A stretch of 64,000 nt of DNA, taken from positions 3,531,369 to 3,595,368 of the forward strand of contig NZ_CP100445.1 of the NCBI RefSeq assembly GCF_024227435.1, in the 5' to 3' direction. The notes beneath the pieces are model-generated. The model saw only the letters and a program-made list of their open reading frames with translations. It did not search any database and was not told the DNA's origin. Positions 17,982-26,648 of this stretch are shown in pieces. Numbering within the stretch: position 1 is the stretch's first letter; each line of letters begins with the position of its first letter. The stretch comes from Natrinema caseinilyticum. Its GTDB lineage: Archaea; Halobacteriota; Halobacteria; Halobacteriales; Natrialbaceae. Made by a program: the position numbers and the translations under genes.

Positions 17982-19147
17982 TGGTCCATCACCTCCAGGA
18001 CGTGAACCGTCGCACTCGCGACCGTGCCACCCGCGTTGTGGGCGAGACCGGTCGTCGCGTCGGGGACGTGATCGCTGTTGGGGTGGGTGCCGGCCAGGAG
18101 CTTCGTTACCTCGGCGATCTGGGAGGCGCCGGTCGCGCCGACCGGGTGTCCCTTCGCCTTCAGGCCGCCCGAGAGATTGACCGGCGTGTCGCCGTCGGCG
18201 GTCGTCCGCCCGTCGCGAGCCGCGGAGATACCTTCCCCGATCGGCTCTACGTCCAGCGCCTCGAGTGCGAGCACTTCGGCGATCGTAAAGCAGTCGTGGA
18301 CCTCCGCGAGGTCGACGTCGCTCGCATCGATACCAGCATCGGCGTAGGCTTCCTCGCCGGCACGGCGTGCGGCGGGCGAGCGCGCGAGGTGCTCGCGGTC
18401 GTGCAGTGCCATCCGATCACCGCCCTGTCCGGTGCCGGTGATCGCGACCGGTGCATCGAGGTCGTGGTCCGCGGCGTACTCCTCGCTGGTGAGGACGAGC
18501 GCCGCGGCGCCGTCGGAGATCGGACAGGCGTCGTAGAGGCCGAGCGGTTCCGAAACCGGTGGCGCCTCGAGGACGTCCGAGACCTCGATCGCGCGCTGGT
18601 ACTGGGCCTTGTCGTTGGTGAGAGCGTTCGCGTGGTTCTTGACGGCGATGTGGGCGAGGTCTTCGTGTTCGCCGCCGAACTCGTCGAAGTAGGCCTGTGC
18701 CATCAGCGCGTACGCGCCGGGGAACGTCATCCCGGCGCGCACCTCCCAGAGGTCGTCCGCGGCGATCGCGAGCGCCTCGGTCGCACCCGCCGTACCGAGG
18801 TTGTTCATCCGCTCTGCACCGCCGACGAGGAGGACGTCGTTCTCGCCGGTACGGATCCGTTTGACGGCCTCTCGAACGGCGGTGCCGGCCGAGGCACACG
18901 CGGATTCGTAGCGGGTCGCGGGCGCTCGGACGCCCGCCGCTTCGGCCATCAGCGGCCCCTGATGACCCTGGTGTTCGGAGAGCTCGCCCATGAAGTTCCC
19001 GTAGAGGACGGCCTCGACGTCGTCGCGAGGAACGGTGCTGTCCTCGAAGGCGTCGACGGTGGCCTCCGCGAAGAGGTCTCGACTGGTCCGTTCGGGCGTG
19101 TTCCCGAACGGCGTTAGCCCTGTGCCTGCGACTCGTACGTTACTCAT
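17978..19147 (-). CDS. Archaeal thiolase (acetyl-CoA C-acetyltransferase type)
   Basis: 389 residues from ATG 19147; a GTG two codons earlier is less likely. Family motifs: ESACASAG with the acyl-accepting Cys84, EVHDCFTIAE, and NLSGGLKAKGHPVGATG near the C-terminus, which carries the catalytic histidine. This is the SCP2/archaeal thiolase class, which pairs with a DUF35 protein rather than working alone. The reaction is condensation of acetyl-CoA or its reverse. The downstream DUF35 gene overlaps its stop codon, confirming the pairing. The spacer to the divergent M42 peptidase gene holds its promoter. Confidence 0.92.
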   Translation of the reverse strand: MSNVRVAGTGLTPFGNTPERTSRDLFAEATVDAFEDSTVPRDDVEAVLYGNFMGELSEHQGHQGPLMAEAAGVRAPATRYESACASAGTAVREAVKRIRTGENDVLLVGGAERMNNLGTAGATEALAIAADDLWEVRAGMTFPGAYALMAQAYFDEFGGEHEDLAHIAVKNHANALTNDKAQYQRAIEVSDVLEAPPVSEPLGLYDACPISDGAAALVLTSEEYAADHDLDAPVAITGTGQGGDRMALHDREHLARSPAARRAGEEAYADAGIDASDVDLAEVHDCFTIAEVLALEALDVEPIGEGISAARDGRTTADGDTPVNLSGGLKAKGHPVGATGASQIAEVTKLLAGTHPNSDHVPDATTGLAHNAGGTVASATVHVLEVMDQ

Positions 19148-19341
19148 GTACACACACGTAGTGGACGAGACCGTTAATACTCCGCGGTTAACGATTTCAT
19201 TCTACGCCAATTGATAGTTCGTGACTTTCGATACGTACCGGTTTTCGTGACGGTCGAGCGGCTGCGCCCTCGAGTCTCCGTTCGCGGTAAGAGGACCGTT
19301 CTTACCGCGGTCTTATGTGATCCCGCGCCCGACACGGAGAT

Positions 19342-20409
19342 ATGACAGCCATTCCGTTCGATCTGGATCTGCTGGCGGAACTGACAGAGGTGGGTGGGGT
19401 CCCAGGGTACGAAGACCGCGTTCGCGAGATCGTCGTCAGGGAACTCGAGGGGACCGTCGACCGCCTTCGCACGGATGCGATGGGTAACGTCGTCGGAACG
19501 ATCGAGGGGGACGGCGACTGTTCGGTCGCCGTTGCCGCACACATGGACGAGGTCGGGTTCATGGTCAGACACGTTCGCGGCGACGAGGACGGCTTCGGGT
19601 TCGTCGAACTCGACGCCCTCGGCGGCTGGGATGCACGGGTCCTCAAAGCCCAGCGCGTGACGATACACGCGTCCGACGAAGATATCCCGGCCGTCATCGG
19701 CTCACCGCCACCGCACACGCTGGATACGGACGATCGCGACGAGACGCCGGAAGTGAAAGACGTCGTCGTCGACCCGGGCCTTCCCTTCGAGGAACTGACG
19801 ACGCGCGTCGCTCCCGGCGACCTCGTCACGCTGGTCCAATCCACCGAACGCGTCGGCGAAACGATAACCGGGAAGGCCCTGGACGATCGGGTCTGCCTGT
19901 TCGCCATGCTCGAGGCGGCCCGCCGCGTGACAGATCCTGCAGTGACGATTCACTTCTGTGCCACCGTCCAGGAGGAAGTCGGGCTTCGCGGGGCGCACGC
20001 GCTCGGCGTCGACATCGACCCCGACCTCGCACTCGCATTGGACGTCACCGTCGCGAACGACATCCCCGGGTTCGAGGACGGCGAACAGGTCACCGAACTC
20101 GGCGGCGGCACGGCGATCAAGCTCAAGGACTCGAGCGTCATCACGAACCCGAAGCTCCACGGTCGCCTTCGGTCGATCGCCGAGACCGAGGACATCGACT
20201 ATCAACTCGAGATTCTCCCGTCGGGCGGCACCGACACCGCAGGCTTCCAACAAACTGCCGGCGCGAAACCCGTCGGTGCGATATCCGTTCCGACGCGATA
20301 CCTCCACACCGTAACGGAGACCGCTCACGTCGACGATATCAGGGCGACGGTCGACCTGCTCGAGGCCTTTCTCGAGACCGAAGACGGGACCTACGACTAC
20401 ACTTTGTGA
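19342..20409 (+). CDS. M42 family metallo-aminopeptidase
   Basis: 355 residues, the usual length for M42 peptidases (glutamyl aminopeptidase/TET-like or CelM-type). Metal and catalytic residues are visible: His67 in AAHMDEVGF, Asp181/Asp182 in GKALDDRV, the Glu pair 211-212 in VQEEVGLRGA, and GGTDTAGFQ with a later histidine in RYLHTVTETAH. The PDZ-like insert with GSPPPHTL lies between the two halves. These are cytoplasmic dinuclear-metal aminopeptidases, often dodecameric, that trim peptides released by the proteasome. It is monocistronic and converges with the haem O synthase gene. Confidence 0.93.
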   Translation: MTAIPFDLDLLAELTEVGGVPGYEDRVREIVVRELEGTVDRLRTDAMGNVVGTIEGDGDCSVAVAAHMDEVGFMVRHVRGDEDGFGFVELDALGGWDARVLKAQRVTIHASDEDIPAVIGSPPPHTLDTDDRDETPEVKDVVVDPGLPFEELTTRVAPGDLVTLVQSTERVGETITGKALDDRVCLFAMLEAARRVTDPAVTIHFCATVQEEVGLRGAHALGVDIDPDLALALDVTVANDIPGFEDGEQVTELGGGTAIKLKDSSVITNPKLHGRLRSIAETEDIDYQLEILPSGGTDTAGFQQTAGAKPVGAISVPTRYLHTVTETAHVDDIRATVDLLEAFLETEDGTYDYTL

Positions 20410-20525
20410 GCGGTCTCCGAACCGCTCCCCCGACACCTCTCGAATTCCCGTCTCGAGCGTCTTCGGATCGGTTCAGAGAACGCGACGAACGCCGTAGTCG
20501 ATCGGGGGGGCGTACGGGTCCGATC

Positions 20526-21944
20526 TCAGAACGCGAGCGCGTCGACGAGGATCGCGACCAGCACCGCACCGAGGAAGGCGTTCGAGGCGTGAAACGACCG
20601 GAACGCGGCCGTTTCGGTCTGTTCGAAGTGGAGTCGCACGGCGGCCCAGAGGAAGATTCCGCCGAAGAGAACGACCGTTCCGGCGTACAGGGCACCGAGT
20701 TCGGTGATCCACGCCAGTGCGATCGTGCTCACGAGCGTCGCGGCGATGTAGTAGAGGATGTGTTTCCGGGTGACGGTCTCGCCGCGGACGACCGGCATCA
20801 TGGGGAAGCCGCCGCGTGCGTAATCCTCGCCGTAGGCCAGCGCGAGATTGTAGAAGTGCGCCGGCGTCCACAGGAAGATGACACCCGCGAGCGCGAGTCC
20901 CGGCCACCCGATCTCGTTCGTGACCGCGGCCCAGCCGATGAGCGCGGGGAGCGCGCCCGCTGCGCCGCCGATGACCGTGTTCTGAACCGTGTTCGGCTTG
21001 AGGAGGAGCGTGTAGACGACGCTATAGAACAGGATCGCCGAAAGCCCCAGCGCCGCGGCCAGGCGGTTGATCGTCAGAAACGCGCCAAGCGACGCCGCGG
21101 TCAGTACGACCCCGAACGCGAGCGCGTTCCGAACCGGAATCAGGTCGACCGCCAGCGGTCGATCGGCGGTGCGGGACATCTTCTGGTCGACGTCGCGCTC
21201 GAGGACGTGATTGAACGTTCCGCTCGCGCCGATCGCGAGGACGCCGCCGCCGAGCGTCGCGACGATCGTGGAACTCTCGAGACCGGGACCGGCGGCAAGT
21301 GCCATTCCCGCGGCGGCGACGAGACAGAGCAGCCACATCAGCCGCGGTTTCATCATCTGGAAGTAGGCGAAAACGGTCAGCCTGGCACGGTGCAGTCGGC
21401 TCGACGGGAGCGACCGTTCGGCCGCGGTCGGGACGTCGGCTTCGAGCGGTTCCGGCGAATCGATGGCGTCGTCCTCGCTGCCGGTCGCGAGCTCGAGGTC
21501 CCAGGCGAGGGCGAGGACGATCGCCGTGAAGATGACGAGTCCGAGCGCGAGGTGTAAACCGGGGAGGATCGCGGCGGGGCCGATCGTGGCGGTGACGGCT
21601 CCGACACCGATCTGGACCACGTAGAGGCCTGCGGCGACGGCGAGGGCCGTCCGAACGCGACTCGACGCGTCGCCGAGAAGTCCGGCGATCGCCGCCCCGG
21701 CGACGAGGAATCCGACCACGACGGCCGTGAGCCGGTGGGTCCACGCGATCGCGAGTTCGGTCTGGTTCAACGGGTCCACGGGTGTGTGACAGGTGGGCCA
21801 CGTCGAACACGAGGCGGCCGCGTTCGTCAGCGAAGTCGTCGCGCCGACGATCAACAGTAGATAGACGCCCAGCGCGGTCGCTGCGAGCAGTGCGGAGAAC
21901 CGCCGGCGGGTACCGATCGGGCGGGGAAAGGACTCAGTTGCCAC
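20526..21944 (-). CDS. ctaB: Haem O synthase with N-terminal CtaA-like domain (protohaem IX farnesyltransferase)
   Basis: 472 residues, about 170 longer than a plain CtaB. Residues 1-150 form four hydrophobic helices with HRLTAVVVG and HLALG histidines and resemble the CtaA/Cox15 haem A synthase half-module. Residues 195-472 form the UbiA prenyltransferase part, with NHVLERDVD (first Asp-rich motif) and YGEDYARGGFPMMP (second). CtaB transfers a farnesyl group to haem B; CtaA oxidises haem O to haem A for terminal oxidases. The fused arrangement is seen in haloarchaea and would let product pass directly between sites. Because only one four-helix CtaA half is present, full haem A synthase activity is uncertain. 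Confidence 0.92.
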   Translation of the reverse strand: MATESFPRPIGTRRRFSALLAATALGVYLLLIVGATTSLTNAAASCSTWPTCHTPVDPLNQTELAIAWTHRLTAVVVGFLVAGAAIAGLLGDASSRVRTALAVAAGLYVVQIGVGAVTATIGPAAILPGLHLALGLVIFTAIVLALAWDLELATGSEDDAIDSPEPLEADVPTAAERSLPSSRLHRARLTVFAYFQMMKPRLMWLLCLVAAAGMALAAGPGLESSTIVATLGGGVLAIGASGTFNHVLERDVDQKMSRTADRPLAVDLIPVRNALAFGVVLTAASLGAFLTINRLAAALGLSAILFYSVVYTLLLKPNTVQNTVIGGAAGALPALIGWAAVTNEIGWPGLALAGVIFLWTPAHFYNLALAYGEDYARGGFPMMPVVRGETVTRKHILYYIAATLVSTIALAWITELGALYAGTVVLFGGIFLWAAVRLHFEQTETAAFRSFHASNAFLGAVLVAILVDALAF

Positions 21945-22206
21945 GGCTTGTCTCGTCTACACCGTTCGACTCCGCGTATTTATGGCTCCCGCTTCTTCCC
22001 GCTTTCGGGGACTCTCAGTCGGAAGAAAACGATCTTCGAGGGACGACAACACCCCCGGCAGTGGGCTCGAGTCTCGGCTTCCGTCCTCGCTACCGGAACC
22101 CGTTCGAGCACGGTTCGAGAGCAGACGGAGCGAGTCCCGTTGCGAGTCTGTCCGCTACTCGAGAGGCAACCGAAGAGCAATTGTGCCGGTCCGCGTACCC
22201 GCTTCC

Positions 22207-22530
22207 GTGCCCGACGAGACCCACGGCTCCGCGTCTGCGGTCGACGACCGTGTTCCAGCGGCGGCCGGTGCGAAACCCGCGTTCGACGTACACGGCGACG
22301 AACCGCCCGTTCGCTGCCCGTACTGCGGTCGACCGTTTCGGCGGGATCGATACGAATCGCTCCACCGCGGTCTCGAACACTCCGAGCGACTCTCCGTTCG
22401 GGAGCGTGCCGCGTACGATCGCGCTCGCGGCGAGGAAAATCCAGCGGTTCGCCGCGTTCGACTCGAGGCGCTCGGCGTCCTCGTTCTCCTGTACTTCGGG
22501 CTGTTGATCGTGGCCGCGTTCGTCGTCTGA
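22207..22530 (+). CDS. Zinc-finger protein with C-terminal membrane helix
   Basis: 107 residues from GTG 22207. The frame is open to 21982, but the upstream part is basic and unlike haloarchaeal proteins. A CPYCG knuckle with a following LHRGLEH gives a C2-H2-like metal site, then a charged helix, and finally one hydrophobic helix (LGVLVLLYFGLLIVAAFVV) at the very C-terminus, suggesting a tail-anchored protein facing the cytoplasm. It is divergent from the haem O synthase gene, and a link with oxidase assembly is possible but unproven. The start is the least certain part of this call. Confidence 0.72.
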   Translation: MPDETHGSASAVDDRVPAAAGAKPAFDVHGDEPPVRCPYCGRPFRRDRYESLHRGLEHSERLSVRERAAYDRARGEENPAVRRVRLEALGVLVLLYFGLLIVAAFVV

Positions 22531-22838
22531 GACAGCGCACTCTCGAGAGGCCCCTGCGAGAGACGGTCCGGCTTCCCACGGCCGGACGGCGTCGCCTCGA
22601 CGACGAACCCGAATCGCTCGCCAACTTCGGACCGCGGGGCCTGATACGTGTGCGGTTTCCGACCGGACCTGTCCGGGACCCGTACGTGCTCGAGGGCGTC
22701 GCAACGGTCCGATCCCGGCGGACACGGCTTCGACGTCTCCGACTCGAAGCTCCCTCGAACCCGTATATAATCCGCCCAGTATGACCTGCACCAGTGACTT
22801 CCAATCTGACGTAATCTATCAACGGGAAGGTGTGTTAA
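22531..22838. other. Spacer with a TATA-like box
   Basis: About 300 bases without a supported gene. TATATAA at 22764-22770 could serve the following hydrolase gene with a leader of roughly 45 bases, or point the other way. Nothing else is seen. Confidence 0.4.
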
Positions 22839-24467
22839 ATGGTGTCACATAACGACGCGGAGCAGTCACGATGCAGGACGAGCGACGAGACGCCGACCGA
22901 ACGGGTCGAGACGACGGCCAGCGAAGAGTTTGCGCCGGACCGAACTCGCGCGATCACTGGACGCTCCGGTTCGAAGGGAGTCGACAGACGACGATTTCTG
23001 CAGGCGACGACGGGGACCGCGGCGGTGTTCGCTGGGATTCCGGGAACGGCGGCGGGATGGCGTTCTCAGGCGAGTTACTCCACGTCCGATCGGACGATAT
23101 CGTCGTTCGACGGGACCGACCTCGCGACGACGTTGTATACGCCCGACGCTGGCGGTCCGAATCCGGCGATTTTGATGACCCACGGATGGGGCGAGAACAG
23201 GCGTCTCGCTTCGATGACCGCGTCGATAGCGGCAGGCTACGCGGAGAACGGCTACGTCGTCCTGGCCTACGATTCCCGCGGCGCCTACGGGTCCGACGGG
23301 ATTTCGGCGGTGAACGGCCCGAACGAGGTCGCGGACGCCAGACACCTCATCGACTGGCTCGCGGGGCGTTCGGACGTCGAAACCGACGGACAGAACGATC
23401 CCAAACTGGGGATGGACGGCATCTCCTATGCCGCCGGGCTCCAGCCGCTCGTGGCTGTGGCGGACGATCGGGTGAACGCCATCGTCCCGCGGATCGGCTG
23501 GTACGATCTCACCTACTCGTTCGTGCCAAACGGCGTCGTCAAGGACAGCTGGCTCACCTTCTTACTGGCGGCTGGTGTCTTTCAGACGCTCGATTTCGAC
23601 CCCGGCACCCGCGTCGCGGACCGGATATTCGAGTGGTATCACGACGCCATCGATACCAACCGGTTGCCGACGGACGCCGAGGAAGGGCTCGAGCAGCGAT
23701 CGCTCGCGTCGCACATCGACCGGTTCGACACACCGACGCTCCTGATCCAGGGCTGGGACGACACGTTGTTCAACCCGAACGAATATCTCCGCGCGTTCCA
23801 CGAACTGCAGGCTCGCGACGTCGAGTCGGCCATCGTCTTCTACGAGGGCGGCCACGCCATCGAAGAAATTCTGGTTTCGCCCGACGACCGCGCGTACCTG
23901 AACGACCTGGCCGTCACCTGGATGGACAAACACCTCCGGGGCGAATCGACCGACGTCCCGACGGTTTCGACGTACCTCAAGCAACGCGACGAGTGGCGGA
24001 CCGGCTCACAGTTCCCGCCCGCGGACGTCTCGATGACCGCCTACAGCCTCGAGAACGCCACTGAACGCGGAAACCCGCACATCGAACGGTGGAGTTGGTT
24101 CCACGACACCGAAGTGACCTACGAGTGGCACGTCGGACGGGACATCGAAGTCGTCGGCACGCCCGAATTCGACCTCGCGGTCGACGTCGCGGGCCCCGAA
24201 GCGCGGTTGTTCTTCGATATCAGACACGACGGATCCGACCTGGACGCGATCGGAAAATCCGTCGGAGAGGCCGCCCGCGTCGACGGACCGGGCCGCCAGC
24301 GCGTCCAGTTCGAGTTCCCAGTCTTTCAACGGTTCTTCTCGGCCGGTGATACCCTCTCGCTCCGTATCAGCACCGAGAGCCTTCTGTTCGAGGAATCGAC
24401 TCATACCGACGGCGTGACGGTCCTCCCGTCCCAGTCGGAAATCCGTCTCCCCCAGCGGCCGCAGTGA
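22839..24467 (+). CDS. Tat-exported CocE/NonD-type alpha/beta hydrolase
   Basis: 542 residues. The twin-arginine motif RRRFLQ at 50-55 with the hydrophobic run that follows predicts folded export, after an acidic 49-residue leader. The hydrolase core has LMTHGWGEN, AYDSRGAYGSDG and the nucleophile elbow MDGISYAAG with Ser196; QGWDDTLFNP and EGGHAIEE give the likely acid and histidine. The C-terminal 150 residues are beta-rich and match the jelly-roll domain of X-Pro dipeptidyl-peptidase/CocE enzymes. Members are peptidases or esterases acting outside the cell. The substrate cannot be predicted from sequence. Confidence 0.9.
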   Translation: MVSHNDAEQSRCRTSDETPTERVETTASEEFAPDRTRAITGRSGSKGVDRRRFLQATTGTAAVFAGIPGTAAGWRSQASYSTSDRTISSFDGTDLATTLYTPDAGGPNPAILMTHGWGENRRLASMTASIAAGYAENGYVVLAYDSRGAYGSDGISAVNGPNEVADARHLIDWLAGRSDVETDGQNDPKLGMDGISYAAGLQPLVAVADDRVNAIVPRIGWYDLTYSFVPNGVVKDSWLTFLLAAGVFQTLDFDPGTRVADRIFEWYHDAIDTNRLPTDAEEGLEQRSLASHIDRFDTPTLLIQGWDDTLFNPNEYLRAFHELQARDVESAIVFYEGGHAIEEILVSPDDRAYLNDLAVTWMDKHLRGESTDVPTVSTYLKQRDEWRTGSQFPPADVSMTAYSLENATERGNPHIERWSWFHDTEVTYEWHVGRDIEVVGTPEFDLAVDVAGPEARLFFDIRHDGSDLDAIGKSVGEAARVDGPGRQRVQFEFPVFQRFFSAGDTLSLRISTESLLFEESTHTDGVTVLPSQSEIRLPQRPQ

Positions 24468-24807
24468 CCGGTCGATGACCGAGCATCGGTGACGGAAGAC
24501 GACGGGTTCCGGTTCGGCCGTCGTCACCGATCAGGCCCTCGGCGGTCGTCGTTGTCCACGTCCGCCGAACTCCACCATCGCGTCCTCCTCGAGAGAGTGA
24601 GTTCGACTCCTCGTAGCGACAGAGTACTGTCGCTTCGTCGGCGTCGTCGAGAACCCGTCACAAACTGTCACCCCGATCCACTGGTCCGTCGTCAGTGAGC
24701 CGGACGGGGGATCAATTTCGACGACCCAACGATCTACATTATGCCTCGGCCGAGACGAGTCGTGCCGAAGCCGAATTCCCCACCGTCGGGCCGTGGCGGT
24801 GCCTCCG
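24468..24807. other. Gene-free spacer
   Basis: 340 bases between convergent genes. I see no conserved reading frame, RNA signature or repeat. Confidence 0.4.
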
Positions 24808-25098
24808 TCACATCCCCATGTCGTCGGCCGCGTCCGGAACGGGTAACTCGTGGGGCGAGACGCCGAGCAGTTCCCCCGCGTGATCGAGCGCCATGTCGAA
24901 CCCGTAATAGCGCTCGAGTTCGTCTCCCGCCCTCGTTCGCCGAACTTTCAACATCGCGTACCCCTCGAGATTCTGGGCGATCGCCGCCGTCCCGCCCTCG
25001 CCTCCACCGTCGCGTTCGAACGCGAGAATTCGCTCCGTTTCGGTTTCGGTGTAAGTCGCCGTGATGCCGTTGGCTTCGGCCGTCCGCTCGTCGGTCAT
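24808..25098 (-). CDS. Conserved haloarchaeal protein of unknown function
   Basis: 96 residues from ATG 25098 (MTDERTAEANGITATYTE); the frame extends to 25242 but that part looks non-coding. The sequence has alternating beta strands (TATYTETETERILAFE, EGYAMLKVRRT) and a conserved-looking C-terminal half with ELERYYGFDMALDHAGELLG and HELPVPDAADDMGM. I recall similar short haloarchaeal proteins carrying only a DUF name (DUF7111-like), but I cannot confirm this. No catalytic residues are apparent. It is divergent from the membrane peptidase gene, with 110 bases between starts. Confidence 0.75.
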   Translation of the reverse strand: MTDERTAEANGITATYTETETERILAFERDGGGEGGTAAIAQNLEGYAMLKVRRTRAGDELERYYGFDMALDHAGELLGVSPHELPVPDAADDMGM

Positions 25099-25208
25099 GG
25101 TCGGTACTCGTGGGTCGATTACCGGGAATCTGTCGGTTCCGATCCGAACCGGTCGTCCCGGACGGCGAACATCGACACCGATTTTTCGGTCGCCTTCGAG
25201 GTGCACCC

Positions 25209-26117
25209 GTGAGCCGTTCGGACCTCGCTTCGCCTCGTCCACCGCTCGCGACGTTTCGTCTCACGCGAGCGGTCGCCGCCCAGTGGCTCGTCGTTTCCGC
25301 GGTGGGGTTTTTCGGCTTCGCGTACTGTTTCGGACACGTCCTCGCCGCGGTTCGCGGAGTCGCTCTCGAGCCGATCGTGATCGAGGCAACCCTTCAGCCC
25401 ACGATCTTCGGGTGGCTGGCCATCTCGCTGGGATTGCTCGTCTGCGTCGTCGTCCCACACGAGCTGATCCACGGCGGCGTACTGGCATACTACGGCGGTT
25501 CGGCGGGGTACGGCGTCGGTGTCTCGCACTTCCTGTTACCGTACGCCTACGCCGAAACTGACGGCACGAGCTACACTCGAAATCAACTCCTCGTGGCACT
25601 GTTGGCCCCCTTCGTCGGACTGACGGCGCTCGGACTCTCGGTGATGGTCGTCGTTCCGTCTCCGCTGCTCGTCGTTCCGCTGGCCGCGAACGCGGCCGGT
25701 TCGATCGGCGACCTCTGGATGGCCGCCGTTCTCTGTCAGTATCCCGCCGACGTCCGCGTAGGCGGACTCCCCGGCGCCGACGGCCGCGGATTCGGTATTT
25801 ACGGCTCGAGCAGGTCGACCGCCGCCCGAATTCCGGGCACGCCGCTCCTGTCACGATTCGTCACCGGCGGCGTCGGGACGCTCGCTGCGGTCGCGACGTA
25901 CGCGCTCGTCGCCGTGTTGCTTTCGCTCGCGTTCGGCACCGGTGACGTCGTCCTCGGCGACCCGGATGCAGGGTGGCTTCTCTTCCGTCACGTCCGGCGG
26001 GCGGACGGCAGCGCGATCCTCGAGATCGGCGACGGCCCGCTGCTCGGCGTGGCCGCCCTCGGCGGGCTATCGTGGACGGTGATCGCGTCGGTCCGCAGGC
26101 ACCTCGTACGCGGATGA
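25209..26117 (+). CDS. Membrane-embedded putative zinc peptidase (DUF3267-like, HELIH)
   Basis: 302 residues from GTG 25209. About seven hydrophobic segments are present. HELIH at the end of the third segment is a zincin-type metal motif, followed by GVGVSHFLLPYAYAE and a helix ending NAAGSIGDLWMA, the layout of the DUF3267/putative zincin family. Proteolysis within or at the membrane is inferred from the motif; the substrate is unknown. The start is chosen because upstream codons are in a basic, non-hydrophobic stretch that overlaps the divergent gene's promoter. Confidence 0.85.
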   Translation: MSRSDLASPRPPLATFRLTRAVAAQWLVVSAVGFFGFAYCFGHVLAAVRGVALEPIVIEATLQPTIFGWLAISLGLLVCVVVPHELIHGGVLAYYGGSAGYGVGVSHFLLPYAYAETDGTSYTRNQLLVALLAPFVGLTALGLSVMVVVPSPLLVVPLAANAAGSIGDLWMAAVLCQYPADVRVGGLPGADGRGFGIYGSSRSTAARIPGTPLLSRFVTGGVGTLAAVATYALVAVLLSLAFGTGDVVLGDPDAGWLLFRHVRRADGSAILEIGDGPLLGVAALGGLSWTVIASVRRHLVRG

Positions 26118-26217
26118 GGCGGTCACCGAGGGACACGACGGTACCGAGTACGGGACGCGGCGACCGGCGGCGTCGGAAACCGTAACGCTCGAGCCTGTGC
26201 TCCACCGACGCCGTGGT

Positions 26218-26502
26218 ATGACCAAGTGGCTCCGGAGCGGCCGCCGCCGAGACGTCTGCGTTCTGCTCGCGGGCGCTGCCGACGGCGAACTGCGCGGCCA
26301 GCAACTGAAATCCCGACTCGAGTCCCACTACGACGACCGGATCGAACCGAAGGCGTTCTACGGCTCGCTCTCCGCGCTGGTCGACGCCGGCTTCGTCGAG
26401 AAGCGGACGGCGGGCCTTCACGACGTGTACGCGCTGACCGAAGCCGGCGAAAGGCGAGTGCGAGACCACTACGCGTGGGTTCGGAACTGCCTGGAAAGCT
26501 AG
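26218..26502 (+). CDS. PadR-type winged-helix transcriptional regulator
   Basis: 94 residues from ATG 26218, the length of a compact PadR domain. The winged helix is seen in GQQLKSRLESHYDDRIEPKAFYGSLSALVDAGFVEKR, split here by its turn, then VYALTEAGERRVRDHY. PadR-family regulators bind palindromes as dimers. There is no long C-terminal dimer helix, so this is a minimal member. The gene follows the membrane peptidase with a 100-base spacer and ends just before the 37-bp repeats. Confidence 0.85.
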   Translation: MTKWLRSGRRRDVCVLLAGAADGELRGQQLKSRLESHYDDRIEPKAFYGSLSALVDAGFVEKRTAGLHDVYALTEAGERRVRDHYAWVRNCLES

Positions 26503-26521
26503 CCCTCGGTTCGAGCGGGGC

Positions 26522-26646
26522 GATCGTGGCTCGAGTAACCGGTCGAGAGGGGATCAGAGATCGTGGCTCGAGTAACCGGTCGAGAGGGGATCAGAGATCG
26601 TGGCTCGAGTAACCGGTCGAGAGGGGATCAGAGATCGTGGCTCGAG
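26522..26646. repeat. Perfect 37-bp tandem repeat, 3.4 copies
   Basis: Three identical 37-bp units begin at 26522, 26559 and 26596, and a fourth starts at 26633 and stops after 14 bases (GATCGTGGCTCGAG). Each unit contains CTCGA (as in GGCTCGAGTAACC) and TCGAG downstream, so each transcript copy can form a small hairpin with an 8-base loop. The array fills the space between two convergent genes and ends three bases before the acyl-CoA dehydrogenase stop codon. The perfect identity points to recent amplification. Confidence 0.92.
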
Positions 26647-26648
26647 CG

